64,000 nucleotides of DNA. It comes from CAIZGX01 sp964385405. GTDB lineage: Bacteria; Bacteroidota; Bacteroidia; Flavobacteriales_D; Sanyastnellaceae. Location of the stretch: the NCBI GenBank assembly GCA_964385405.1, contig CAYLOT010000003.1:1-64000 (forward strand). The letters are read 5' to 3'. Within the stretch, counting starts at the first letter, position 1; each line of letters begins with the position of its first letter. The notes below the pieces were generated by a model, which was not told the origin of the DNA, did no database searches, and saw nothing but the letters and a program-made list of their open reading frames with translations. A program made the translations under genes and the position numbers. Below, one piece after another: positions 34,380 to 42,410 of this stretch.

Positions 34380-35030
34380 ATGAAAATAAACTCATTCATT
34401 AAGTTAGTATTTGTAATTGCATATTTGTTTATCTGCACGAGAATCAATGCTCAAAAGTTTGCCTACGTAGATTCCAAATACATTTTGTCTCATATGCCGG
34501 AATACGTAGCTGCTCAAAAGCAAATTAATGAGCTAAGTTCAGAATGGCAGGCACAAGTGGAGCAGAAGTATACGGCTATTGAGCAATTGGAAAAATCTTT
34601 TCAAGCTGAGAAAATTTTGCTCACCGAGGAAATGAAAAAGAAACGTGAAGCCGATATCAACGAGCGTCGCGAGGAGGCCAAGCAATACCAGAAATCGAAA
34701 TTTGGTGTTGATGGAGATTTGTTCAAAAAGCGAGAAGAATTGGTAGCACCTATTCAAGAACAGATTTTTCAAGCCATTGAAGATATTGCTTCGCAATCTC
34801 AATACATGGTTGTGTTCGATAAAGCGAATCATTCGAACTTATTATACACCAATCCCAAGCATGACATTAGCGATAAGGTCTTGAAAAAAATGGGTTTAAA
34901 GCCAGGTGAGGTTTTAGATAAAGACGAAGATGATAAGGACGATTCTGATGAGAAACCTGGTGAGAAACCAGGAACAGGAACAGGCCGTCCAGGAAATGAT
35001 CGACCTAGTTCACCGGGAAAAGGCAAGTAA
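34380..35030 (+). CDS. OmpH/Skp-family periplasmic chaperone with an unusual C-terminal tail
   Basis: A 216-residue Skp-like chaperone. A signal peptide ends near INAQ, then FAYVDSKYILSHMPEYVAAQ and a long charged coiled coil (about residues 40-130), as in Skp, which holds unfolded outer-membrane proteins for BamA. The last ~37 residues are unlike Skp: an acidic run (DKDEDDKDDSDEK) followed by a Gly/Pro/Lys-rich stretch. An in-frame TTG at 34371 directly after the bamA stop is an alternative start. Confidence 0.9.
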   Translation: MKINSFIKLVFVIAYLFICTRINAQKFAYVDSKYILSHMPEYVAAQKQINELSSEWQAQVEQKYTAIEQLEKSFQAEKILLTEEMKKKREADINERREEAKQYQKSKFGVDGDLFKKREELVAPIQEQIFQAIEDIASQSQYMVVFDKANHSNLLYTNPKHDISDKVLKKMGLKPGEVLDKDEDDKDDSDEKPGEKPGTGTGRPGNDRPSSPGKGK

Positions 35031-35034
35031 TGCG

Positions 35035-35042
35035 TATTTTTG
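35035..35042 (+). promoter_or_regulatory. -7 promoter element for the second skp gene
   Basis: TATTTTTG matches TAnnTTTG exactly, 39 bases before the ATG at 35082. No -33 TTTG is visible. It would permit extra transcription of this chaperone beyond the bamA operon. Confidence 0.5.
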
Positions 35043-35081
35043 GTACTGTCATTGAATAGAAGAAAAAAAAACAATACAATC

Positions 35082-35624
35082 ATGAAGAAGACAATTTTAG
35101 CAGCACTATTTATTTCATTGGGATTTGGTGCATTCGCGCAGAAGTTTGCGCACGTAGATAGACAAGCAATTCTTTTACAAATGCCAGCAATGAAAGGTGT
35201 TCAAGCAGATATGGAGACCGCAAAGAAATCTTTTGAAGGCGAATACGTAGTTATGCAAAAAGAGCATGACGATAAAGTTGCTGAGTACGAGACGAAATCT
35301 AAAATGGCGGTAAGTGCTGGTGGATGGCCAGAGGCTATTCGTCAAAGTAAAGCTCAAGCTATCGCAGATTTAGAGCAAAACATGATGGATTTCCAACAAA
35401 CAGCGAACGATGAATTGCAACAAGAGCAAGACAGATTGTTGAAGCCATTGGTTGAAGAGTTCGATGCTGCAGTTGCGAAGATTGCTAAAGCTGGTGGTTA
35501 TACTTATGTCTTCGACATCGGAGCCGGAAATTTAGTTTATGCGGGTGGAGAGGATATTGGTGATAAGTTGAAAGTTGAATTGAAAATTCCTGCAACTGCC
35601 CCAACGACTCCAACTCAGAAATAA
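35082..35624 (+). CDS. OmpH/Skp-family periplasmic chaperone
   Basis: A 180-residue second Skp paralogue. Signal peptide KKTILAALFISLGFGAFAQ, then FAHVDRQAILLQMPAMKGVQ matching the first copy's FAYVDSKYILSHMPEY, a coiled coil to about residue 135, and YTYVFDIGAGNLVYAGGEDI near the end. Tandem skp genes after bamA are usual in Bacteroidota. The ATG at 35082 is chosen because it starts the signal peptide; an earlier in-frame GTG/TTG at 35040 would add a charged stretch. Confidence 0.92.
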   Translation: MKKTILAALFISLGFGAFAQKFAHVDRQAILLQMPAMKGVQADMETAKKSFEGEYVVMQKEHDDKVAEYETKSKMAVSAGGWPEAIRQSKAQAIADLEQNMMDFQQTANDELQQEQDRLLKPLVEEFDAAVAKIAKAGGYTYVFDIGAGNLVYAGGEDIGDKLKVELKIPATAPTTPTQK

Positions 35625-35641
35625 TAGTTACTACAATATAG

Positions 35642-35667
35642 AAATCCCGCTAGGCGGGATTTTTTTT
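35642..35667 (+). terminator. Rho-independent terminator after the skp genes
   Basis: AAATCCCGC pairs with GCGGGATTT around a TAG loop, followed by a run of T. The stem is nine pairs with a GC core. The T-tract ends three bases before the murI ATG, so the terminator occupies the place where a murI leader would be. Confidence 0.85.
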
Positions 35668-35670
35668 GCT

Positions 35671-36489
35671 ATGAACACAGACCCAATTGGAATTTTCGAT
35701 TCCGGAATAGGCGGATTAACCGTTGCGAAGGCCATACAAAAGGTTCTTCCAAATGAATCTTTCATTTATTTCGGGGATACTGCGCATTTGCCTTACGGCG
35801 ACAAATCGCCCGATAGTATTCGTGCTTATTCAAAACGCATTTCAGAATTGTTGGTTGAACATAAATGCAAGACTATTGTCATTGCGTGCAACACCGCTTC
35901 AGCACATGCATACAAAACTGTAGTGAATAGTATTCCTTCAAATATTCCAGTGATAAATGTGGTTGATCCTGTTGCCGCATATACAGCTTCACATTACACG
36001 AAAGGTAAGGTAGGTGTAATCGGAACCAAAGGCACCATTCATTCGCGAATTTATGTGAAGCGAATAGAGAAATTGAATCCGAGCTTGAAGGTGTTGTCGA
36101 ACGCAACTCCACTTCTGGCTTCCATGATTGAAGAAGGTTATTACAACAATAAAATTTCACAAAGTATCATAGACAGTTACTTGTCGAAGTCTTCTTTCAA
36201 AGGTATTGAGGCCCTCATTTTAGGCTGCACGCACTACCCGTTGATTAAAAAGGAAGTAGAGAAATTTTATCAGCAAAAAATAGAAATCATCGATAGCGCC
36301 TCAGTTGTTGCGCAGTACGTTTCAGATGTCTTGAAGAAAAAAGATATCTTAAATACAAGTAAGCGTAAGCCGAAGTACTCGTTCTGGGTCTCGGATTATA
36401 CCGAGTCTTTCGAAAAGAGTACAGAAATTTTCTTCAACCAAAAATTAAAATTGGTCGAGAAAAGAATTTGGAAAGACGAGCGTTATTAA
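35671..36489 (+). CDS. murI: Glutamate racemase
   Basis: A 272-residue cofactor-independent racemase supplying D-glutamate for peptidoglycan. The two catalytic cysteines are in VIACNTASAHAYK (about residue 72) and LGCTHYPLIKKE (about 184); the N-terminus IGIFDSGIGGLTVAKA is diagnostic. The ATG lies immediately after the T-tract of a strong terminator. The 3' end overlaps convergent purH by 4 bases. Confidence 0.96.
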   Translation: MNTDPIGIFDSGIGGLTVAKAIQKVLPNESFIYFGDTAHLPYGDKSPDSIRAYSKRISELLVEHKCKTIVIACNTASAHAYKTVVNSIPSNIPVINVVDPVAAYTASHYTKGKVGVIGTKGTIHSRIYVKRIEKLNPSLKVLSNATPLLASMIEEGYYNNKISQSIIDSYLSKSSFKGIEALILGCTHYPLIKKEVEKFYQQKIEIIDSASVVAQYVSDVLKKKDILNTSKRKPKYSFWVSDYTESFEKSTEIFFNQKLKLVEKRIWKDERY

Positions 36490-38009
36490 TGCTTGAAATG
36501 ACGAACACCAGTCATATACATGGCCACTCCGTTCGCATTGCAATAGTCTATTGATAGCTGATCTTTAATTGAACCGCCGGGTTGTACTACAGCAGTCACT
36601 CCTGCATTCTTTGCAATTTCTACGCAGTCGGGGAATGGGAAAAATGCATCGCTAGCCATTGCGCTACCTTCCAAAGAAAAACCAAAATGCTTTGCTTTTT
36701 CAATGGCTTGCTGAAGTGCATCTACGCGAGAAGTTTGGCCTGTTCCACTTGCAAGCAAGGTGTTGTTTTTTGCAAGCACAATTGTGTTGCTCTTGGTATG
36801 CTTCACTAGCTTATTTGCGAAGATCATGTCTTGAATTGACGAAGCATTGGCTTGTGTTTGCGTAGCACATTTCAAGTCTTCCGCAGTCTCAGTTGCATTG
36901 TCTTTTTCCTGAACCAAATAACCGTTCAAGATTGATCTTACTTGTGTTTGAAGAAGTGGTGTTTCTTTAATAATAAGTATGATGCGGTTCGCTTTAGACT
37001 TCAATAATTCAACAGCTTCATTTGCGTATGAAGGAGCAATAACGACTTCACAAAAAAGCGAGTTAATTTTTTCAGCTGTGGCTAAATCTATTTCTCCGTT
37101 TGCAATAAGCACACCTCCGAAGGCCGATGTGCTGTCACATGCCAACGCCGCTTCATAAGCACTAACCATGGTGCTTCTTGTTGCTACGCCGCAGGCATTG
37201 TTATGTTTCAAAATTGCGAATGTCGGAGCGTCGTTCTTGAATTCACCAATCAATTGCACCGCCGCCTCAACATCTAACAAATTATTGTAGGAAAGTTCTT
37301 TTCCATTGAGTTTCGTGAATAGTGCATCGAGGTCTCCGAAGAAGCTTCCTTTTTGATGCGGATTTTCTCCATAACGAAGAACATGTGCGTCACGCGATGC
37401 AATCCGTAAAGAGCCTTCGTCGTTGCCTTTGAAGTAAGAATAAATGGCTGAGTCGTAATGTGAAGAAACTTCGAAAGCTTGTTTAGCAAAGAACTGTCTT
37501 TGCTCGAGTGTGGTCTCTCCCTTTTGATTAACCAACAATTCATGTAAATCGTGGTATTCGTTTTTCGAAGGCACAATGACTACGTCGTTGAAATTTTTTG
37601 CTGCACCGCGAATAAGTGCAATTCCTCCTATGTCAATCTTCTCAATGATGTCTTCATGTGAGGCGCCTGAAGCAACTGTTTTTTCGAACGGATACAAATC
37701 AACAATCACACAATCAATTGCGTGAATGTTATATTTCGCAGCCTCTTCCAAATCTTGGGCTTCGTTGCGGCGGTAGAGTATTCCGCCTAAAACACCCGGA
37801 TGCAATGTTTTAACTCTTCCGCCGAAAATACTTGGATATCCGGTTAAATCTTCAACAGCCGTTACGGGAATTCCCATGTTCTCGATGAACGTCTGTGTTC
37901 CTCCAGTGCTATAAAGTATTATACCTAATTGGTGCATTTGTTCAACAATCGGAGCTAATCCATCTTTATCAAACACTGAAATAAGGGCTGAAGAAATTCT
38001 TTTATTCAC
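36486..38009 (-). CDS. purH: Bifunctional AICAR formyltransferase/IMP cyclohydrolase
   Basis: A 507-residue enzyme for the last two steps of IMP synthesis. The N-terminal IMP cyclohydrolase domain (to about residue 195) has LYSTGGTQTFIENMGIPVT and GGRVKTLHPGVLGGIL. The AICAR transformylase domain has RYGENPHQKGSFFG, FAILKHNNACGVATR with the catalytic Lys-His, and AMASDAFFPFPDCVEIA near the end. The start is GTG at 38009; the nearest upstream ATG is out of frame. Confidence 0.96.
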   Translation of the reverse strand: MNKRISSALISVFDKDGLAPIVEQMHQLGIILYSTGGTQTFIENMGIPVTAVEDLTGYPSIFGGRVKTLHPGVLGGILYRRNEAQDLEEAAKYNIHAIDCVIVDLYPFEKTVASGASHEDIIEKIDIGGIALIRGAAKNFNDVVIVPSKNEYHDLHELLVNQKGETTLEQRQFFAKQAFEVSSHYDSAIYSYFKGNDEGSLRIASRDAHVLRYGENPHQKGSFFGDLDALFTKLNGKELSYNNLLDVEAAVQLIGEFKNDAPTFAILKHNNACGVATRSTMVSAYEAALACDSTSAFGGVLIANGEIDLATAEKINSLFCEVVIAPSYANEAVELLKSKANRIILIIKETPLLQTQVRSILNGYLVQEKDNATETAEDLKCATQTQANASSIQDMIFANKLVKHTKSNTIVLAKNNTLLASGTGQTSRVDALQQAIEKAKHFGFSLEGSAMASDAFFPFPDCVEIAKNAGVTAVVQPGGSIKDQLSIDYCNANGVAMYMTGVRHFKH

Positions 38010-38120
38010 GACTCATAAATTAAGTCGCGAATTTACAATGTAAATCAGGGTATTAGCGGTGCATTTTTCAACAAGTTCCGATAATTGTGGATTTATAGGA
38101 ATGTACCTCATTTGAAGCCC

Positions 38121-38128
38121 TATCTTTG
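38121..38128 (+). promoter_or_regulatory. -7 promoter element for the fatty acid desaturase gene
   Basis: TATCTTTG matches TAnnTTTG exactly, 28 bases before the TTG start at 38157, in the 147-base divergent gap with purH. No properly spaced -33 TTTG is present. Confidence 0.6.
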
Positions 38129-38156
38129 AGTAAACCATAAATAAGGAAATCATACA

Positions 38157-39218
38157 TTGGCATTTTCACTAGGCAATCAAGAGCACCCATTTTTCGATAC
38201 GTTGAATGAGCGCGTGGAAAAGTATTTCACAACAAAAGGAATTAGCAGAACCGGTAATTGGAAAATTTACACAAAAGCTATTTTGCTCATATTTTCAATT
38301 GTTGCTGTATATGCCTCAATTCTCATTTTCAATGGTTGGGTTGCTCAGGTAATTTTGTGGGCGGTGCTCGGAATGATTTTCGCAGCTATTGGATTTAACC
38401 TTATGCACGACAGTGCCCACGGGAGTTTTTCTTCGAGGTCTTGGGTGAATCAGCTGATGGGATATTCATTGAATATAATTGGAGGAAATGTATTCTTGTG
38501 GAAACTGAAGCACAATCAAATTCATCATGTTTATACCAATATTCAGGGTGTTGACGAGGACATAGATGTTGAACCTTTCTTGCGAGTAAATGAACAGCAG
38601 AAGAAGTATTGGTTTCATAGGTACCAATACATTTATTGGGCGGTGATTTACGGTACCACTTATTTTTTGTGGGTATATGTAAAGGATTTTAGCAAGTATT
38701 TTACAAGAAGAATCGGGGAAACACCGATTAGAAAAGTTCCGCGCAAGGAACACTTTATTTTCTGGGCAAGTAAACTGTTTTATGTTGCTGCTTTCATTCT
38801 TGTTCCCATTCTTGTTGTAGGGTGGCTGAAAACGCTTGTAGGGTATACCGTTATGCTTTTCGTTACCGGATGGATCATAGCCGTAGTATTTCAATTGGCT
38901 CACGTAGTTGAAGGAAGAAATTTCCATTTGCCAGAGACCGAAGGTAGAAGTTTGAAGGAAGAATGGGCCGTGCACCAAGTAAATACTACAGCAAACTTCG
39001 CAACGAAGAATAAAATTGTTTGTTGGTTAACAGGTGGGTTGAATTTCCAGGTAGAGCATCACCTCTTTCCAAGAATCAGTCACATTCATTATCCGTATAT
39101 CAACAAGATTGTCCGGGAAACCTGCAAAGAATATGGTCTAGCATACCAAGAATATCCAAATGTTCTTTCTGCTGTTCGTGCACACGTGAGTCACTTGCGT
39201 ATTTTAGGATCCGCATAA
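38157..39218 (+). CDS. Membrane fatty acid desaturase
   Basis: A 353-residue di-iron desaturase of the acyl-lipid/acyl-CoA class. Three histidine boxes are visible: HDSAHG (about residue 85), HNQIHH (about 121) and QVEHH (about 303). The third box begins with Gln, as in front-end desaturases, but no cytochrome b5 domain is fused. Four hydrophobic segments flank the boxes. The start is TTG, with an AAGGAA 8 bases upstream; no in-frame ATG precedes the conserved PFFDTLNERV. A paralogue lies at 49104-50174. Double-bond position cannot be read. Confidence 0.88.
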   Translation: MAFSLGNQEHPFFDTLNERVEKYFTTKGISRTGNWKIYTKAILLIFSIVAVYASILIFNGWVAQVILWAVLGMIFAAIGFNLMHDSAHGSFSSRSWVNQLMGYSLNIIGGNVFLWKLKHNQIHHVYTNIQGVDEDIDVEPFLRVNEQQKKYWFHRYQYIYWAVIYGTTYFLWVYVKDFSKYFTRRIGETPIRKVPRKEHFIFWASKLFYVAAFILVPILVVGWLKTLVGYTVMLFVTGWIIAVVFQLAHVVEGRNFHLPETEGRSLKEEWAVHQVNTTANFATKNKIVCWLTGGLNFQVEHHLFPRISHIHYPYINKIVRETCKEYGLAYQEYPNVLSAVRAHVSHLRILGSA

Positions 39219-39232
39219 TTTGTATTTTTGCT

Positions 39233-39240
39233 TGGTCCGA
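39233..39240 (+). promoter_or_regulatory. -7 promoter element for yebC
   Basis: TATTTTTG matches TAnnTTTG exactly, 24 bases before the yebC ATG at 39265. No clear -33 TTTG. Confidence 0.55.
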
Positions 39241-39264
39241 GAGGGCATTTTATAGATTTATTTT

Positions 39265-39975
39265 ATGGGAAGAATTTTTGAAAAGCGAAAGCACAAGATG
39301 TTCGCGCGTTACGACCGCATGGCGAAAGCGTTTACTCGTATAGGTAAAGAAATTGCAATGGCTGTTAAAGCCGGTGGTCCAGACCCCGCTTACAACCCTC
39401 GCCTGCGTCAGTGTGTTGCCAATGCCAAAGGCGTTAATATGCCGAAAGACCGTGTAGACGCCGCTATTAAAAGAGCCTCGAGTAAAGATGCTAGCAATTA
39501 CGAGGAAGTAGTTTACGAAGGATATGGTCCATACGGAATTCCAATCTTAGTGGAAACAGCAACCGATAATCCAACAAGAACGGTAGCAAACATTCGCATG
39601 TATTTCAATCGTGCCGGTGGGTTAATGGGTAACAGTGGTTCTCTTTCTTTCATTTTTGAAAGAAAGGGTGTTTTTAGAGTGGCGATGGATCAGATACCTT
39701 CATGGGAAGAGTTGGAATTGGAACTTATTGATCACGGTTTGGATAGTTCAGAACAAGAGGAAAACGAAATGGTCATCTACACGGCGTTCTCTGATTTCGG
39801 AAATATGCAAAAGGCTTTGGAAGATCGCGGAATAGTGCCAACAAAAGCTGGGTTAGAGCGAATTCCAAATACATATGCAGAGATTACAGAAGAGCAAACC
39901 GATGAGATTCTGGAATTGGTTGAAAAGATAGAGGCAGATGATGATGTTCAAGCAGTCTATCATAATTTGAAATAA
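39265..39975 (+). CDS. YebC/PmpR-family protein
   Basis: A 236-residue protein of the YebC/TACO1 family, proposed to act as transcription regulators and to help translation of difficult sequences. MGRIFEKRKHKMFARYDRMAK is the Bacteroidota form of the N-terminus, NPRLRQCVANAKGVNMPKDR and YEGYGPYGIPILVE are hallmark segments, and the C-terminus follows the family to KIEADDDVQAVYHN. The stop overlaps the next gene's start as TAATG. Confidence 0.93.
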   Translation: MGRIFEKRKHKMFARYDRMAKAFTRIGKEIAMAVKAGGPDPAYNPRLRQCVANAKGVNMPKDRVDAAIKRASSKDASNYEEVVYEGYGPYGIPILVETATDNPTRTVANIRMYFNRAGGLMGNSGSLSFIFERKGVFRVAMDQIPSWEELELELIDHGLDSSEQEENEMVIYTAFSDFGNMQKALEDRGIVPTKAGLERIPNTYAEITEEQTDEILELVEKIEADDDVQAVYHNLK

Positions 39976-40391
39976 TGAAAAAAGCAATTTTCTTTTTAAC
40001 CCTTGCACTTGCTTTAAGCGCTTGTAAGAAAGATCCGGGCACAGGTGGCGCAGGAACTATTTCTGGTACAATTTCCAAAGAAGTTCGTGTTGTACTAACC
40101 AATCCTGCAACTTCGTTATACACCGTTCCAGCTGCCGATGTAGACGTTTACATCGTTTATGGAGAGCACGTTTCTCCAGACGATAAAGTAGTAACCGATT
40201 ACAATGGGGAGTTCGAATTTCGAAATCTAAGAAAAGGAAAATACACGATTTATGTATACAGTAGAGATACTACAGGGCAGAACCCACCTACCATTGATCC
40301 AACAAAGATGGTTGTGCTTCAAGAAGTAGAGCTTATAGACAACGAGGATCATGCGGTTGTTTCAGATTTAACGATTTATGATACGCCGTAA
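39975..40391 (+). CDS. Small lipoprotein with a carboxypeptidase-regulatory-like fold
   Basis: A 138-residue predicted lipoprotein: FFLTLALALSAC lipobox with Cys17, followed by KKDPGTGGAG. The mature domain has GTISGTISKEVRVV, DKVVTDYNGEFEFRNLRKGKYTIYVYSRD, the look of a Cna-B/carboxypeptidase-regulatory beta-sandwich. Function unknown. It overlaps both yebC (1 base) and the DUF2490 gene (14 bases); the pair probably acts together in the outer envelope. Confidence 0.78.
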   Translation: MKKAIFFLTLALALSACKKDPGTGGAGTISGTISKEVRVVLTNPATSLYTVPAADVDVYIVYGEHVSPDDKVVTDYNGEFEFRNLRKGKYTIYVYSRDTTGQNPPTIDPTKMVVLQEVELIDNEDHAVVSDLTIYDTP

Positions 40392-41088
40392 CACTGCGAC
40401 GTTGCTGTTAGTTTTTTTCGCGTCGTTTGCGTTTGCTCAAAACATGAACGATGCTGGTATGTGGAATACGTTTTCATTTTCTGGAGATATCAAGGATTTA
40501 ACTCCTTGGAAAGATCTTAAAATTTTTAAGGATTGGTCCATCCATGTAGATCCGGAAATGCGTTACGACGAGAACATTTCTAGATTATATGGTTATTTCG
40601 CCGATCTAGGAACAGATAAAAAATGGAGTAAATATTTTCTTACTTCAGTGGAATATCGATTGGGTGCTAGACGAGAAGAAAACTGGTACAATCTGAGAAC
40701 AAGGTGGTCATTAGGGGCTCAAGTGAGCTTGCCTTTGAAGGATTTCAAAATTTCAGCCACTACACGCTACCAAGTAGCCAAAGTAATTACTACAGATTTG
40801 GACTTAAAGTCTACTTGGCGCCAGAAATTAAGTGTGGAGTATTCAGGATGGAAAAATATTGGTGTGCAAATGAGTCACGAGTTATTCTTTCTTCCCATTA
40901 CTTTAGAGAATACCAATTGGCGTAGTCAGATTTCTTTGAAGTATAAAATCAACAAGTCGAACGGAATATCTGTGGGATATTTGGTTCAGCGTAATTTGAC
41001 CAATGCCGACATGGATTTTGTAATTCTAACAGGATACAAGTGGGAATTCAATAAGAAAAAGGAAAAATCGACTCCTGCCGTTCAATAG
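40378..41088 (+). CDS. DUF2490-like outer-membrane barrel protein
   Basis: A 236-residue protein with a signal peptide (ATLLLVFFASFAFAQ) and a beta-rich mature part. MNDAGMWNTFSFSGDI, WSIHVDPEMRYDENIS, YFLTSVEYRLGAR and NLRTRWSLGAQVSLP fit the DUF2490 family of outer-membrane proteins. The start overlaps the preceding lipoprotein gene by 14 bases. No function is assigned. Confidence 0.72.
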   Translation: MIRRNTATLLLVFFASFAFAQNMNDAGMWNTFSFSGDIKDLTPWKDLKIFKDWSIHVDPEMRYDENISRLYGYFADLGTDKKWSKYFLTSVEYRLGARREENWYNLRTRWSLGAQVSLPLKDFKISATTRYQVAKVITTDLDLKSTWRQKLSVEYSGWKNIGVQMSHELFFLPITLENTNWRSQISLKYKINKSNGISVGYLVQRNLTNADMDFVILTGYKWEFNKKKEKSTPAVQ

Positions 41089-41120
41089 GCTTTGTACCTT
41101 TATGGCATAAACAAGTTTTT

Positions 41121-42410
41121 ATGCGTTACACAGCTCTTTCTTCAACACACTATTCAAACAATCGCAAACGCTTTGCTTCTCGCATGGAAGAGAAGGGTCT
41201 AGCCATCTTCACAAGCAACGATATTTATCCGACAAGTGCCGACGGTACGTTACCCTTCAAACAGCACAGCGATATTTTTTATTTAACGGGTGTTGATCAA
41301 GAGGAAACCATGCTTGTTCTGTTTCCTGACGCTACAAATCCTGCACACAGAGAAATGCTTTTTGTTCGTGAAACGAATGATCACATTGCCGTTTGGGAAG
41401 GGGCGAAATTGAATAAGGCTCAGGCAAAGGAGCGCACTGGAGTGAATACTATTTACTGGAGTTCTGAATTCGAAAAAATACTTCATACAGTAATCGGGGA
41501 AGCTTCTTCGGTTTACTTGAATAGCAACGAACATTCACGTGCAGTTATTGAAGTTGAAACTCGTGAAATGCGTTTGTCGAAATGGTTCCGCGAGAAATAT
41601 CCTCATCATACTATTGAACGTTCTGCGCCCATCATGCACGCCCTTCGTGCTGTGAAGGATGAAGAAGAAATTGCACAAATTCAGAAGGCGGTTGACATTA
41701 CCCGCAACGGATTGCTGCGTGTTATGAAAATGATTCGTCCAGGTGTAATGGAATATGCAATCGAAGCAGAATTTGCTCATGAATTTTTGAGCAGCGGTTC
41801 ACGCGGATTCGCTTACACACCTATTATCGCTTCAGGCGAAAGTGCTTGTGTGCTTCACTACATTGACAATGACAAACCTTGCAAGGAAGGAGATGTTATT
41901 TTGCTCGATGTTGGTGCTGAGTACGGTAACTACGCTGCTGATATGACGCGTTGCTTACCGGTTAGCGGGAAATTTACACCACGCCAAAAGGATGTGTACA
42001 ACGCAGTTCTTTCGGTGATGAAACAGGCTACTGCTTATTTGAAGCCGGGCGTTATCATGTCGGAATACCACGCAGCAGTAGGGGAGATGATGACAGTAGA
42101 ATTGTTGAAGTTGAATTTGATTTCGGAAGAAGATGTGAAAAATCAAAATCCATCATGGCCAGCCTATAAAAAATATTTCATGCATGGCACTTCTCACTTC
42201 TTGGGACTAGATGTACATGATGTTGGAAATTGGAACAAGCCCATTGAAGCTGGAAACGTATTCACCGTTGAGCCAGGAATCTATATTCCGGAAGAGAATT
42301 TAGGAATTCGTTTAGAAAACAACATCGTGATTACCGAAAACGGAAATCGCGATTTGTTCGCGAATTTCCCTTTGGAAGTGGAAGAGATTGAAGCGTTGTG
42401 CGCTAAATAA
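41121..42410 (+). CDS. Xaa-Pro aminopeptidase (aminopeptidase P family)
   Basis: A 429-residue metallopeptidase with the AMP_N domain (residues 1-~150) and a pita-bread catalytic domain. Metal ligands can be placed: Asp in LLDVGAEYGNYAADMTRC (two Asp), His in HGTSHFLGLDVHD, Glu in FTVEPGIYIPEENLG and Glu in RLENNIVITENG. It removes N-terminal residues before proline. No signal peptide is seen, so it is probably cytoplasmic. TACCTTTA at 41095 is a one-mismatch -7 element 26 bases before the ATG. Confidence 0.93.
   Translation: MRYTALSSTHYSNNRKRFASRMEEKGLAIFTSNDIYPTSADGTLPFKQHSDIFYLTGVDQEETMLVLFPDATNPAHREMLFVRETNDHIAVWEGAKLNKAQAKERTGVNTIYWSSEFEKILHTVIGEASSVYLNSNEHSRAVIEVETREMRLSKWFREKYPHHTIERSAPIMHALRAVKDEEEIAQIQKAVDITRNGLLRVMKMIRPGVMEYAIEAEFAHEFLSSGSRGFAYTPIIASGESACVLHYIDNDKPCKEGDVILLDVGAEYGNYAADMTRCLPVSGKFTPRQKDVYNAVLSVMKQATAYLKPGVIMSEYHAAVGEMMTVELLKLNLISEEDVKNQNPSWPAYKKYFMHGTSHFLGLDVHDVGNWNKPIEAGNVFTVEPGIYIPEENLGIRLENNIVITENGNRDLFANFPLEVEEIEALCAK

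Noticed and set aside
38466..38978. 170-residue minus-strand ORF opposite the desaturase
   Set aside because: Antisense to a gene with three intact histidine boxes; composition is that of an antisense shadow.
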